A stretch of DNA of 64,000 nt, taken from NCBI GenBank assembly GCA_002753335.1, contig PEAD01000005.1:62001-126000 (forward strand), given 5' to 3'. Shown here one piece after another: positions 27,446 through 35,669 of this stretch. Below the pieces are notes generated by a model. The model ran no database searches. It had not been told where the DNA came from and saw only the letters and a list, made by a program, of their open reading frames with translations. Positions within the stretch are counted from its first letter, which is position 1. Every line of letters begins with the position of its first letter. Source of the DNA: Nitrospirae bacterium MYbin3 (GTDB lineage Bacteria > Nitrospirota > Thermodesulfovibrionia > Thermodesulfovibrionales > Dissulfurispiraceae). A program made the translations under genes and the position numbers.

Positions 27446-28915
27446 TTAAGAGTTGAGATTAAAAGTAGCAGGAAAAATAATCACCTGTGGCTCTTTATCA
27501 CCCTTCTCGAATTTATATTTGACGGATGCGTTGAGTTCTCCCTGCTCGACCGTAAAATTAAGCTTCTTGTCGTAATAAGCGGCATATTTCTTGGGCTGAA
27601 GCTTCTTGATTTCGACTACGCCCTCCGAGATGAGCGGCTCCAAACCAAAGGCCCCAGAAACCTTCACGGTTTCTTTCGCTTCGGTCTGCATCGAAAATTC
27701 AAGCCCTCCGCTCTTGCCCTTAGCATTGCTGAAGTTTTTAACAGTCAAATCTATAGGTTCTATGCTTGTTTGAAAAGGCTTTTCATTGGAATTATCCGAA
27801 AAGCGGACCTTGCTTTTTGCTATCTGGAAATTATCAATTTCAAGCTGAAGAGGCTTTGCATCTTTGTCTTCTGCTTTCACCTTTTTCTCGTCAGACTTTC
27901 CATCTTTCTTCGGAGCTAAAGAAGCAAAATTTATCTTTCCATCAGAATCCTTTAATACATTTAAATCGAGCGCATCGATAAAGATTTTTTCAATGTGAAA
28001 CTGCTTGGCCATAACATCAGAAGGCGCAAGCGCAACCTCAAGCAAAGGCAGTTCGAGCAGCTTAGCCTGCTTTGCATCGTTAAGAACAAAACGGCTTAAA
28101 GCCGCATTGCCCTTCAGCGTAAGCGTGGGCTGTTTGTCCTTATGCTGAACATACGAGACATTCATGTTCAGGTCAAACAGGCCCGACGGGATACTGAATT
28201 TCAGTTTTTCGGGCGAATACGCGAGATAGTAAGGGATATCCAATCCCTTGAGGTTGATGTCCATTATGGTTTCGAGAGAATTGCTGAAAGGCTTGGTCTT
28301 TCCCTTGAAGGCAACATTGTAATTGTTGACCTTGGCCTCAAATGAAGGTTCAACAAATGTTTCGATGCTGTACGGCAGATTCGATACAAATGGAACAGAA
28401 ATATTCATATCCGAAATTTTATGATTCTTGTTCTTGGGGGTATCTGTAAAATCTATCTTGCCGCCCACAATCCTGATGTTGTTAAGAGAGAACTTAAAAT
28501 CTGACGGTTTTTCTTCTTTCTTTTCCTTAGGTTTAATCAAATCAGAAAAATTGTATAAATGCTCATCCTTTCTCACAATATTTACAAAAGGCTTTTCGAT
28601 AATTATTTCGCGCAGGACAAGACCCATTTTTACGAGAGAAATCGACTCAAGGTTAATGTAAAGCCTATCTAACGAAACAAAAGCAGCCGAACCATCAGGC
28701 TCATTTATCTTAAAGCCTTTTATCGTAAGCGAAAGCGCAAACGGATTCATAGAAACAGACTGAACGCTTACCTGTCTGTGAAGCTGCTCAGACGCCTTGC
28801 TCACAATCAAAGATTTAATAATAGGCGGGGCAATAAAAAAACCGGCAATACTCACAACCACAATAAAAGCTGTTAGTGCTTTAAGTGCTGTTTTAAAATT
28901 AAATTGAAATTTCAT
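27446..28915 (-). CDS. DUF748/AsmA-like envelope protein, N-terminal part (split gene)
   Basis: A 489-residue fragment with an N-terminal TM (LKALTAFIVVVSIAGFFIAPPIIKSLI, about 10-36) and AsmA-type opening KASEQLHRQVSVQSVSMNPFALSLTIKGF. It stays beta-rich and ends abruptly at TAA 27446-27448 with FPATFNLNS, unlike a normal domain end. DUF748 proteins are inner-membrane-anchored, periplasm-spanning proteins of the AsmA/TAM group linked to phospholipid or envelope biogenesis. The C-terminal half lies immediately downstream in another frame. GGAGG is in front of the ATG region. Confidence 0.75.
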   Translation of the reverse strand: MKFQFNFKTALKALTAFIVVVSIAGFFIAPPIIKSLIVSKASEQLHRQVSVQSVSMNPFALSLTIKGFKINEPDGSAAFVSLDRLYINLESISLVKMGLVLREIIIEKPFVNIVRKDEHLYNFSDLIKPKEKKEEKPSDFKFSLNNIRIVGGKIDFTDTPKNKNHKISDMNISVPFVSNLPYSIETFVEPSFEAKVNNYNVAFKGKTKPFSNSLETIMDINLKGLDIPYYLAYSPEKLKFSIPSGLFDLNMNVSYVQHKDKQPTLTLKGNAALSRFVLNDAKQAKLLELPLLEVALAPSDVMAKQFHIEKIFIDALDLNVLKDSDGKINFASLAPKKDGKSDEKKVKAEDKDAKPLQLEIDNFQIAKSKVRFSDNSNEKPFQTSIEPIDLTVKNFSNAKGKSGGLEFSMQTEAKETVKVSGAFGLEPLISEGVVEIKKLQPKKYAAYYDKKLNFTVEQGELNASVKYKFEKGDKEPQVIIFPATFNLNS

Positions 28916-29402
28916 ATAGACCTGACAACCTCCTCGGTTGGTTTGAGTAAACTATCTTAATTTTATCATGTAAATGAATAAAATTTGTTTTTAAAAATCA
29001 GAACTTAATCTATACAGGCAACGTCAAGCAAGGGATATTCTAAAACGCGTTGCAAAATATACGCTAGATGTCAGGATTACGAAAAGTTCTTCGAGGGTCT
29101 CTACGTCACAAAAAATACTCTAATACTGCCGTTAGTGTCCGACTATAGTATTGGACAATTTTTTTCTTCCTGCAATATTTACCCCCCAGATATTCTAAAT
29201 GCTACAAGGTTCCAAGTGGAAATAAACACAGCATAAGGATATTTTTGCTTTATATTGACACAAAAGCCTATACATCTTGATTTTTTGATAGAAACAATGT
29301 AATTTCAAGGCAACAGTTTGAAATGGCGAGCCTTGGGGGAATGTTGGCGCTATCTGACTAACATTACAAAAAGAGTATTAGCGGGAAGCTATCTAATAAC
29401 TG
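28916..29402. other. Intergenic region before the cassette array
   Basis: About 490 bp without a convincing gene on either strand. It contains the DUF748 promoter region at its left end, a weak hairpin with T-run at 29136-29164, and near the right end two imperfect direct repeats of GCTATCTxAxTAAC type (about 29349-29362 and 29388-29401). Such repeats can be integrase-binding sites in an attI region. No integrase gene or remnant could be read here. Confidence 0.5.
29136..29164 (+). terminator. Terminator-like hairpin with T-run
   Basis: TGTCC at 29136-29140 pairs with GGACA at 29153-29157, enclosing the palindrome ACTATAGT, followed by ATTTTTTTC. There is no gene upstream on the plus strand to be terminated. 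It may be a remnant of a lost gene or mobile element end. Weak. Confidence 0.35.
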
Positions 29403-29409
29403 GTTGGGC
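29403..29409 (+). other. Recombination core at left edge of the cassette array (attI-like)
   Basis: GTTGGGC fits the GTTRRRY consensus at which an integrase cuts (between G and TT). Two imperfect direct repeats lie within 60 bp upstream. It could be an attI or the right half of a degraded attC. Confidence 0.45.
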
Positions 29410-29450
29410 GGGCTCATGAAGGAGCCGGACGAAGCACAAAAAAACAAGAA

Positions 29451-29849
29451 GTGATGAGGACTATGAGCATGTGGCAAGAGATATGGAATACCGTGCTGTC
29501 GGAATTCTCTGATATCCCAGATGCGACGGAGATTACACGTATCACACTACGCATTTTGGTTGCTGCGGCCCTTGGCGGTCTACTTGGTTACGAACGGGAG
29601 AAGCAAGGCAAGAGTGCGGGGGTACGAACGCATATGCTGGTTGCCATTGGGGCGGCGCTCTTCGTCCTCATTCCCCAACAAGCCGGGGCATCAACCGCAG
29701 ATTTAACTCGGGTGTTGCAGGGACTGGTCGCCGGGGTGGGGTTCCTTGGAGCCGGAGCCATAATTTTGGGAACCAAACAAGTGGAGACTCGGGGGTTGAC
29801 TACGGCAGCAGGCATATGGGTAACAGCAGCAATCGGCGTGGCTGCATGA
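29451..29849 (+). CDS. MgtC/SapB family membrane protein, interrupted by in-frame TGA
   Basis: Residues 1-132 read as MgtC: RILVAAALGGLLGYEREKQGKSAG, VRTHMLVAIGAALFVLIP, LVAGVGFLGAGAIILG and GLTTAAGIWVTAAIGVAA. TGA at 29847-29849 interrupts, and the same frame goes on as MGRESTAILSTLVALFVLSVV to a TGA at 29949-29951. In intact MgtC the position of the first TGA is a conserved glycine (AxGxG), so a single GGA-to-TGA change explains it. MgtC proteins are linked to magnesium limitation and intracellular survival in other bacteria. First gene of the cassette array. The start may be ATG 29451 or the nearby ATG codons. Confidence 0.75.
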   Translation: MMRTMSMWQEIWNTVLSEFSDIPDATEITRITLRILVAAALGGLLGYEREKQGKSAGVRTHMLVAIGAALFVLIPQQAGASTADLTRVLQGLVAGVGFLGAGAIILGTKQVETRGLTTAAGIWVTAAIGVAA

Positions 29850-29951
29850 ATGGGGCGGGAATCTACTGCCATCCTGAGCACTCTTGTAGCCCTATTCGTC
29901 CTTTCCGTAGTTCCTTGGATCGTACAAGATAACAGAAAAAGTAAAGAATGA
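29850..29951 (+). pseudogene. In-frame continuation of the MgtC gene after TGA
   Basis: The 34 codons after the internal TGA encode a hydrophobic segment (ILSTLVALFVLSVVPWIVQ), the expected last membrane helix of MgtC. It has no start codon context of its own beyond ATG 29850 directly after the TGA. Confidence 0.6.
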
Positions 29952-29973
29952 AGCGGGGGCAAAGTGTTGTTAA

Positions 29974-30036
29974 GCCCAACCCGTCGCTCAAGCGGGACGC
30001 CGCAGAAGAGCGGCGCCCCTTAGCTTCAAGTTAGGC
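29974..30036 (+). repeat. attC site 1 (after MgtC cassette)
   Basis: 63 bp. Left box GCCCAAC at 29974-29980, right box GTTAGGC at 30030-30036, mutually complementary except one position. Between them CGCTCAAGCGGGACGCCGC partly pairs with GCGGCGCCCCTTAGCTTCAA, giving the usual stem with mismatches and unpaired bases. Confidence 0.85.
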
Positions 30037-30070
30037 GGCTTAAGTCCATGACGGAGGCACAAGCCGAGTG

Positions 30071-31144
30071 ATGTGGATCTGGATAGCATTCATAGCGTTT
30101 GTCCTGCTGATGCTGGCACTGGACTTGGGCGTCTTTCACCGCAAAGCCCACGTCGTCAGCGTTAAGGAGGCCCTCGCTTGGTCGGCCGTGTGGCTAGCCA
30201 TGGGGTTGTCGTTTGCCGTTTTCGTGTACTTCGCCTACGACGGCCAGTGGTTCGGCTTTGGCACCAAGGTGGACGCCGTCGATGGGCTGACGAACGACGG
30301 CGCAACGGCAACGGAGAAGTACCTGACCGGCTACGTCGTCGAGAAGTCCCTCAGCGTAGACAACATCTTCGTGATCGCGATGATCTTCGGCTTCTTCGCG
30401 GTGCCGCCGCTCTACCAGCACCGCGTGCTGTTCTGGGGCATCCTTGGCGCTCTGGTCCTGCGAGGTGCAATGATCGGTATCGGCGCAAGGCTGATCGCCG
30501 AGTTCCACTGGATTCTGTACCTCTTCGCCGTCTTCTTGATCCTGACGGCAATCAAGATGCTCTTTCTCAAGACGGATCACACCGATCCTAACAAGAACAT
30601 CGTCGTCCGACTGACGCGCCGCTTGTTACCGGTGACAGCCATGTTCCACGGCGAGCACTTTGTCGTTCGCGCCGGTGCACCAGCATCGTTTGAGGGCGAG
30701 GTCCCCGGTGCGCCCAAGGTCATGGATGAGGTTGTGGACAAGGCTCGGCCTGGAACTTTGCTCCTCACGCCTCTGGCACTGGCGCTCGTCATGGTCGAGA
30801 CGTCCGATGTGATCTTCGCCGTCGACTCAATCCCGGCCATCTTTGCCATAACGGCCGACCCGTTCCTGGTGTTCACCAGCAACGTGTTCGCGATTCTCGG
30901 TCTGCGATCGCTCTACTTCGCCCTGGCCGGCATGGTGAACAAGTTCCGATACCTCAAGGTCTCGCTTGCACTAGTGCTGCTGGTGGTAGGCGTGAAGATG
31001 TTGCTTGCCGAGTGGCTGAAACTCGCCCTCGGAAAGCACTTCAACTTGTACTTACTGACTGTGATCCTCTTGATCCTGGCAGCGGGCGTGGCCACATCAA
31101 TACTGGCGGAGCGTCGTCGCACGAGCCGCCTAACAAGCCGATGA
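30071..31144 (+). CDS. TerC-family integral membrane protein
   Basis: A 357-residue membrane protein beginning at ATG 30071 (GTG 30068 adds one codon). Eight or more TM segments, for example IWIAFIAFVLLMLALDLGVF at the start. Acidic residues in the membrane, in EKSLSVDNIFVIAMIFGFF and TSDVIFAVDSIPAIFAIT, are the TerC/Alx hallmark. TerC proteins are tied to tellurite resistance and to manganese export (Alx/MeeY) in other bacteria. The gene has high GC and codon use unlike the host. Its last codons lie inside the next attC site, as is common for cassette genes. Confidence 0.88.
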   Translation: MWIWIAFIAFVLLMLALDLGVFHRKAHVVSVKEALAWSAVWLAMGLSFAVFVYFAYDGQWFGFGTKVDAVDGLTNDGATATEKYLTGYVVEKSLSVDNIFVIAMIFGFFAVPPLYQHRVLFWGILGALVLRGAMIGIGARLIAEFHWILYLFAVFLILTAIKMLFLKTDHTDPNKNIVVRLTRRLLPVTAMFHGEHFVVRAGAPASFEGEVPGAPKVMDEVVDKARPGTLLLTPLALALVMVETSDVIFAVDSIPAIFAITADPFLVFTSNVFAILGLRSLYFALAGMVNKFRYLKVSLALVLLVVGVKMLLAEWLKLALGKHFNLYLLTVILLILAAGVATSILAERRRTSRLTSR

Positions 31145-31193
31145 AGCTGACGGTCGCCTGCGGCGCCCGCAGCTTAGCGGCCAGTCGTTGGAA
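31128..31193 (+). repeat. attC site 2 (after TerC cassette)
   Basis: 66 bp. Left box GCCTAAC at 31128-31134 (fits RYYYAAC), right box GTTGGAA at 31187-31193 (last base off consensus). Inner pairing of AAGCTG with CAGCTT and of flanking bases gives the attC stem; overlaps the terC stop codon. Confidence 0.75.
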
Positions 31194-31291
31194 CAATAAG
31201 ACGAAAGGAGGATAGCATACAGTAAAACTTATCGGACGTAGTTGATGAAGGCCAATAGTCAGTTAGACCAAAACCTAAAGAGGAGTTGACC

Positions 31292-31786
31292 ATGTCAAAC
31301 GACAAGTACACATCAATAGTGAACCTTGACTTCCAGTACGCACACAGGTTTATGAAATGGCCGAGAGAAGCAAAGCACCTTCACGGGCACTCAGGGCTTC
31401 TAACCATTGAACTTGAAGACACCGTGGACTCGGTAACGGGATTTGCACACGCCTGTAAAGATGGATTCAAGAAGGCATGGGAAGTATGTGACCATTTCCA
31501 CCATGCAACATTGTTTCAAGAAGGTGATCCGCTTCTTGATGCGGTTATTGCTGTATACAAAAAGGAAGGCATTAATAACGACCCAGCGCATTGTGTTCCT
31601 CTCAAAAAGATAGACCACGCACTTGCTTGGTCATACCCAGAATACAGAATAGTTGTGACCAAAAAAGTGTCTACTTGCGAGAATCTCTGCGAGCTTTTCT
31701 ACGAACTTCTCAAAAACAAGATGCCTATTAAGAAGATTACTTTTCGCTCCTCTTCTATGAATGCAGCAACAAAAACGTTCAAGTAA
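31292..31786 (+). CDS. 6-pyruvoyl-tetrahydropterin synthase/QueD-like protein
   Basis: A 164-residue PTPS-fold protein. Zinc ligands are in HLHGHSG (about residues 30-36) plus an early His in QYAHRF. CDHFHHATLF matches the family 'DHxxLN' segment, and STCENL matches the 'PT-EN' pterin anchor with serine for proline. QueD makes 6-carboxytetrahydropterin for queuosine; other members use pterins. The catalytic cysteine is not at the standard place but Cys is present (FAHACKDGF). GAGGAG lies upstream of ATG 31292, which is taken as start. Third cassette, not linked to other queuosine genes. Confidence 0.8.
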   Translation: MSNDKYTSIVNLDFQYAHRFMKWPREAKHLHGHSGLLTIELEDTVDSVTGFAHACKDGFKKAWEVCDHFHHATLFQEGDPLLDAVIAVYKKEGINNDPAHCVPLKKIDHALAWSYPEYRIVVTKKVSTCENLCELFYELLKNKMPIKKITFRSSSMNAATKTFK

Positions 31787-31800
31787 GAGCCGAAATAGTG

Positions 31801-31860
31801 TGCCAACAAGAGGGTGCAGGCGACGGGCTACCCGCCCGCGCCTGACCCTGGGCGTTAGCT
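31801..31860 (+). repeat. attC site 3 (after QueD-like cassette)
   Basis: 60 bp. Left box TGCCAAC at 31801-31807, right box GTTAGCT at 31854-31860, both one position off consensus. Inner stem AGGGTGCAGGCG pairs with CGCGCCTGACCCT with one bulged G, and a small CGGG/CCCG hairpin at its tip. Confidence 0.75.
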
Positions 31861-32002
31861 CACTTTCCTATTGACAGGCAATTCTTACTTTTAGCTGTCC
31901 TGCTTTTTTAATGGTTTGCAGAAGCTATACGTAACATTATTTACTCTTATACTTTCACGCACAAGCTGTGCCGGTTACAATTTACCGCTATCGCTGAAGA
32001 TT

Positions 32003-33232
32003 TTACCGCTCTAAATCCTGCGGCCTTTTGAGGAACGAAGCAAGCACAATAGCCAGAGCAGTGCATGCTGCCGTTAGATAAAAACCTGACGAGAAGCTTC
32101 CTGTCATCTCTGCCAATGCGCCTGCTACTGCAGGGCCCGAAACCTGTCCCAATCCGAATATGAATGTCACAAAACCAAAAGCGGCAGTAGCTTGCGCAGC
32201 GCCGAAATAATCACCTGCCGCAGCGCCCATTATCGAAGGAATGCTCCACGCAACTATACCAAACAGCGCTACTGACAGATATAGGTATATTCCGGGCAGG
32301 CCTGATGCAGCCAAGAGATAAGAAAATGTCTGCAGCATAAAAACAATTATGAGACCCCATTTTCTGCCAAGCCAATCCGATATCCGGCCAAATACCGGCC
32401 CCGAAAAAAGGCCGCAAAAACCTATCCATGCCCAGAATTCACCTGCGACAGACTCGCTAAAACCCCTCTCTCTTACGAGCGAGGTTACGATAAAGGTTAC
32501 ATAAACAACATAGGTGAATCCGAAAAGAAAGTATATGACTCCCAGATGATATATAACAGGCTTCAGATATATGCTCACTTTAAGGTCTTTTATACCGACC
32601 TGTTCTGATGAGGAATCAGGCTCGTAACCAAGAGGAATAAGCCCTTTATCTTTGGGGCTGTTCCTAAGAATAGCAAGAACCACCAGAGACAAAAAAAGTG
32701 TTGTTACGCTGAGCAATATCCAGCTTGCGCGCCACCCTTCATCACCCACCGCGTTGTTCATGTACGGCACAACCCTGCCCGAAAGCATAATCGCAAAACC
32801 GCTGCCGATAACCACGAAGCCGTGGGCTATCCCCCTTTTTTTCTTGGCCACCCATGTTGAGATAAGGCCGACCATAGGCACATTTACGGCTCCGCTCCCT
32901 ATTCCTGTAATGGTGTATGCCACAAGAGAAGCGGCAAAAGATGATGACGAAGCTATAAAAAGCATCGAGCTTCCGATAAGCAGAAGGGCATACACAATGG
33001 TGCGCCTTGCCCCAAGCCTCGCAGAAACATACCCGCTTGCAATAACAGAAATAAGGTAGCCAAAAAAATTTCCTGTGCTTAAAAACCCCATCTCTGAATA
33101 GGTGAGCTTCAATGCAGAGGACATAGAAGGAAGCAGCATGCCGAAAGCAAAACGGGCCAGCCCCAGACAGGAAAATATGCAGAGCATTCCCGCAAACACA
33201 ATCAGCCAACCGTAATGGAATCTAGGCTTCAT
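32003..33232 (-). CDS. MFS transporter
   Basis: A 409-residue protein with twelve predicted TM helices. The MFS A-motif-like loop between helices 2 and 3 is GYVSARLGARRTIVY, and the sequence FGRISDWLGRKWG appears in the second half. The N-terminus (YGWLIVFAGMLCIFSCLGLARFAFGMLLPSM) fits the YbfB/YjiJ-type or oxalate/formate-like subgroup. Substrate unknown. The stop-proximal end is free; the start overlaps by 4 bp the preceding hypothetical gene (33229-33834). Confidence 0.85.
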   Translation of the reverse strand: MKPRFHYGWLIVFAGMLCIFSCLGLARFAFGMLLPSMSSALKLTYSEMGFLSTGNFFGYLISVIASGYVSARLGARRTIVYALLLIGSSMLFIASSSSFAASLVAYTITGIGSGAVNVPMVGLISTWVAKKKRGIAHGFVVIGSGFAIMLSGRVVPYMNNAVGDEGWRASWILLSVTTLFLSLVVLAILRNSPKDKGLIPLGYEPDSSSEQVGIKDLKVSIYLKPVIYHLGVIYFLFGFTYVVYVTFIVTSLVRERGFSESVAGEFWAWIGFCGLFSGPVFGRISDWLGRKWGLIIVFMLQTFSYLLAASGLPGIYLYLSVALFGIVAWSIPSIMGAAAGDYFGAAQATAAFGFVTFIFGLGQVSGPAVAGALAEMTGSFSSGFYLTAACTALAIVLASFLKRPQDLER

Positions 33233-33834
33233 TTAGAAACCAAATCCCTGTCTTCAATCGCAAGCCCGTTAATGTAATATCGCAGATATACATTGTCCCT
33301 CTCTGCATCAAAAATCCTGGCAGCAAAACGACGTCCGCCTTCCCTGTCGCCCTCCTTATAGTAAGCAACCACAGCCTCTTTAAGTATGAAATCTCTTTGA
33401 GGGTATCCATCTGGCAGTGCAGAAATGATATTATCATATTCTGCAAGATTGTTTTCCTGTCTATATATTATTCGCAAAAGCTCAAAAGCATCTATTTCTA
33501 ACTGTTCGAGCCTAGTAAGTGAACCGTCAACAACATCCTTTATAACCCTTCTTGCATGTGAGGTATAGTTGTTTGCATAGAGAGCCTCGCCGAGTTCTAT
33601 ACGTTTATTCAACCCAGGATTCGCTGCTACAAAATCTGATATAAAACGTTCGATATTCGCATTGGACTCTTCTTTGCTATTATTTGTAGTGCTTTTATTC
33701 TCTATGCCGCGTATATCTTCGGATATCTTCTCCCTTCCGGACAATCTTGATCTTTCATCAAACCGAGTTATAACTAAAAAAATACAGGCAAAAAAAATAG
33801 ATACTAGAAATACAACTGTAATTTTCTTTATCAC
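33229..33834 (-). CDS. Signal-anchored protein, TPR-like
   Basis: A 201-residue protein with one N-terminal TM (ITVVFLVSIFFACIFLVI, residues about 5-22) and an all-helical remainder rich in short helices (FELLRIIYRQENNLAEYDNI, and AVVAYYKEGDREGGRRFAARIF), like tetratricopeptide-type repeats. Located between a lipoprotein gene and the MFS gene; overlaps the MFS start by 4 bp. Probably periplasmic. No named family. Confidence 0.6.
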   Translation of the reverse strand: MIKKITVVFLVSIFFACIFLVITRFDERSRLSGREKISEDIRGIENKSTTNNSKEESNANIERFISDFVAANPGLNKRIELGEALYANNYTSHARRVIKDVVDGSLTRLEQLEIDAFELLRIIYRQENNLAEYDNIISALPDGYPQRDFILKEAVVAYYKEGDREGGRRFAARIFDAERDNVYLRYYINGLAIEDRDLVSK

Positions 33835-33852
33835 AAGATGGTTATATACAGA

Positions 33853-35619
33853 TCAGTATGCCCCTGCATTTCTGCAGACATAATACCTGAGATTTCCGTT
33901 GTAATCGCCAACAGACAGTTCAACAGCCCCATTTCTGAATTTAGCTGATGGAGAGCTGTGCTCTTGAACCAGAATCCCAGGAATAGTATCGTACCTTTTA
34001 AAAACCGACAACTTTCCTGATGTCAGCCTTGAGATGAACACCTGAAGCCTTCCGTCCTGCTGTCCGACCACCAAGAAAACATCGCTGCCGTCAGAATAAA
34101 CTGAAGGTGATGCAAACCTTTGCACCGTAACATTTTCAAATACTGAATCTATTCGCTCCCATTCCGGCAGCCCATTTGATGAACCAACAATCTTAAAGCC
34201 ATGCACGTATCCATCTCCGTCTCCCACTATTAACTCCCATTTGCCATCTCCATCAATATCAAACAGAGTTGGAGCCGCATGCATTATTTTGGGGATGCCC
34301 TTAAAAAAGCCTTTCCCCTCGATCCAATCAGGAGAATCATCGCTCCCTCTGTTATAAAAGACCCTGAGTATTCCATCCTGCTGGCCGGTTATTAAAACAG
34401 TTGCATTACCCCATTCGGCAAGAATTCCCTTAGAAAAGCCTGACAGCTTAATACCTTTAAAATATCCGGTCTTCTCTATCCACGGCACTACTTTTTTTGA
34501 TCCGTCGTACTCATACAAAGACAGATCTCCGGATATATTGCCTAGAACTATATAGGATCTGTTCTTTAAATCATTCACCGAAGGAGAGAGTGCAGCCCCG
34601 GAAAAAATCCGTCCCTGAAGAAAATTGCTGGTCGGCTTCCAATTCATATAGGTTCCGCTGTTGTTTTTAAAATAATGGAACTCCCCGCTTCCATCCGTAA
34701 GAACCAGATCTTTTGCTCCGTTGTCTCCTTCTATAAAAGCTGGCGCCGCAAAACTCGCAGTGGATATGCCGAGAGATTTTCTACCTCCGAATATCCTTGC
34801 CCTGCTTGGCTTTTCGAGCGAATAAACCTTGCCCATACTGTTGCCCACTATAATAAAAACAGATCCATCCCTTGCTGCCGCAGCAGGAGCAGCGTAGGTT
34901 CCTGCATTTATATTTTTAAAATAACCGTTCTCTTTTTTGAAATGAATCTTTCCGTTAAATGATTCATTTATGAATGCGAATAGCCTTCCTTCCGAATTTC
35001 CGGCAACAATATCCAGATGCCCGTCATTATTAAGATCAACCAGCGCAGGTACCGCATCATTGCCTATGCTGATTTCTTTAGCATCTGCTTTCACCCATGC
35101 AGGCTTAGACGCGGTTCCATTATTTTTGTAAATATAGATCTTGCCCGATTCTGAAGAAAAGCCCCCTGTGCCCAAAACAACTTCGGCGATGCCGTCACCA
35201 TCAATGTCACCGATTGCAGGGGATGAAAACGCGGTAGCCTTTATAGCAGAAAAATATCCCTCAACAACTCTCCATTCACGTTTCCCTGCGGTTCCGGAAT
35301 TTTTGAATAAAAGAAGATTGCCCTCTTTACCTCCTACCACCATCTCCTCAATACCGTCGCCGTCAAAATCATAAAAAGCGAGCCGTGCAAAAGGGGTTGC
35401 ATCAACACCGCTAGCATTGAACATCTTGGAGCTCTCGTCATCGCATTTCAAAGAGAGAATTTTATAAGGTTTAGCTTGAGGCTTAGGAGCAGAGATGTCA
35501 GGTTTAATATCGGGAATCTGCTTTTCTGCAACAGGCAGCTCCACAATCTGTTCTTTAGGAGTCGCGCAAGAAACAAGAAGCAACAGAGAGAATAAAACTA
35601 TGAATATTTTTCTTTTCAT
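33853..35619 (-). CDS. FG-GAP/VCBS-repeat lipoprotein, beta-propeller
   Basis: A 588-residue lipoprotein: signal peptide with lipobox LLLVSC (Cys at about residue 18). The rest is a run of repeats with calcium-binding-like motifs, such as FDGDGIEEMVVGG, IDGDGIAEVVLGTG, NNDGHLDIVAGN and IDGDGKWELIVGDGDG, and recurrent 'SPAIGDIDGDG'. This arrangement is the FG-GAP beta-propeller found on surface and binding proteins. Probably on the outer membrane. Neighbour to an OmpA-like protein, which it follows after a terminator. Confidence 0.85.
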   Translation of the reverse strand: MKRKIFIVLFSLLLLVSCATPKEQIVELPVAEKQIPDIKPDISAPKPQAKPYKILSLKCDDESSKMFNASGVDATPFARLAFYDFDGDGIEEMVVGGKEGNLLLFKNSGTAGKREWRVVEGYFSAIKATAFSSPAIGDIDGDGIAEVVLGTGGFSSESGKIYIYKNNGTASKPAWVKADAKEISIGNDAVPALVDLNNDGHLDIVAGNSEGRLFAFINESFNGKIHFKKENGYFKNINAGTYAAPAAAARDGSVFIIVGNSMGKVYSLEKPSRARIFGGRKSLGISTASFAAPAFIEGDNGAKDLVLTDGSGEFHYFKNNSGTYMNWKPTSNFLQGRIFSGAALSPSVNDLKNRSYIVLGNISGDLSLYEYDGSKKVVPWIEKTGYFKGIKLSGFSKGILAEWGNATVLITGQQDGILRVFYNRGSDDSPDWIEGKGFFKGIPKIMHAAPTLFDIDGDGKWELIVGDGDGYVHGFKIVGSSNGLPEWERIDSVFENVTVQRFASPSVYSDGSDVFLVVGQQDGRLQVFISRLTSGKLSVFKRYDTIPGILVQEHSSPSAKFRNGAVELSVGDYNGNLRYYVCRNAGAY

Positions 35620-35622
35620 GGT

Positions 35623-35659
35623 AAAAAAAAAAGACTGGCCGCCTTACGGCAGCCAGTCT
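35623..35659 (-). terminator. Rho-independent terminator of the OmpA-like gene
   Basis: AGACTGGC at 35632-35639 pairs with GCCAGTCT at 35652-35659, and the inner GCC/GGC bases extend the stem. On the minus strand a run of ten T residues follows at 35623-35632. It lies between the OmpA-like gene and the lipoprotein gene. Confidence 0.85.
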
Positions 35660-35669
35660 GAATGAGCAT

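Larger units (their letters stand above)
29403..31860 (+). mobile_element. Integron gene-cassette array without integrase (CALIN-like), three cassettes
   Basis: Three plus-strand genes, each followed by an attC-like imperfect palindrome at 29974-30036, 31128-31193 and 31801-31860. The left border is GTTGGGC at 29403-29409, matching the GTTRRRY crossover core. Cassettes would run 29404-30030, 30031-31187 and 31188-31854. Composition is more GC-rich than the flanks, particularly cassette 2. No intI gene is in the window, so it is a cluster of attC sites lacking an integrase. Established knowledge: attC sites have RYYYAAC/GTTRRRY outer boxes and a partly paired stem. The three cassette genes have no clear function in common. 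Confidence 0.75.

Noticed and set aside
28916-29402. A hidden integron integrase gene
   Set aside because: No frame of useful length or tyrosine recombinase motif (R..HxxR..Y) could be read on either strand.
30178-30591. Overlapping frames on both strands within the TerC gene
   Set aside because: High GC gives long spurious frames; arginine-rich translations and no start signals, while TerC itself matches a family.
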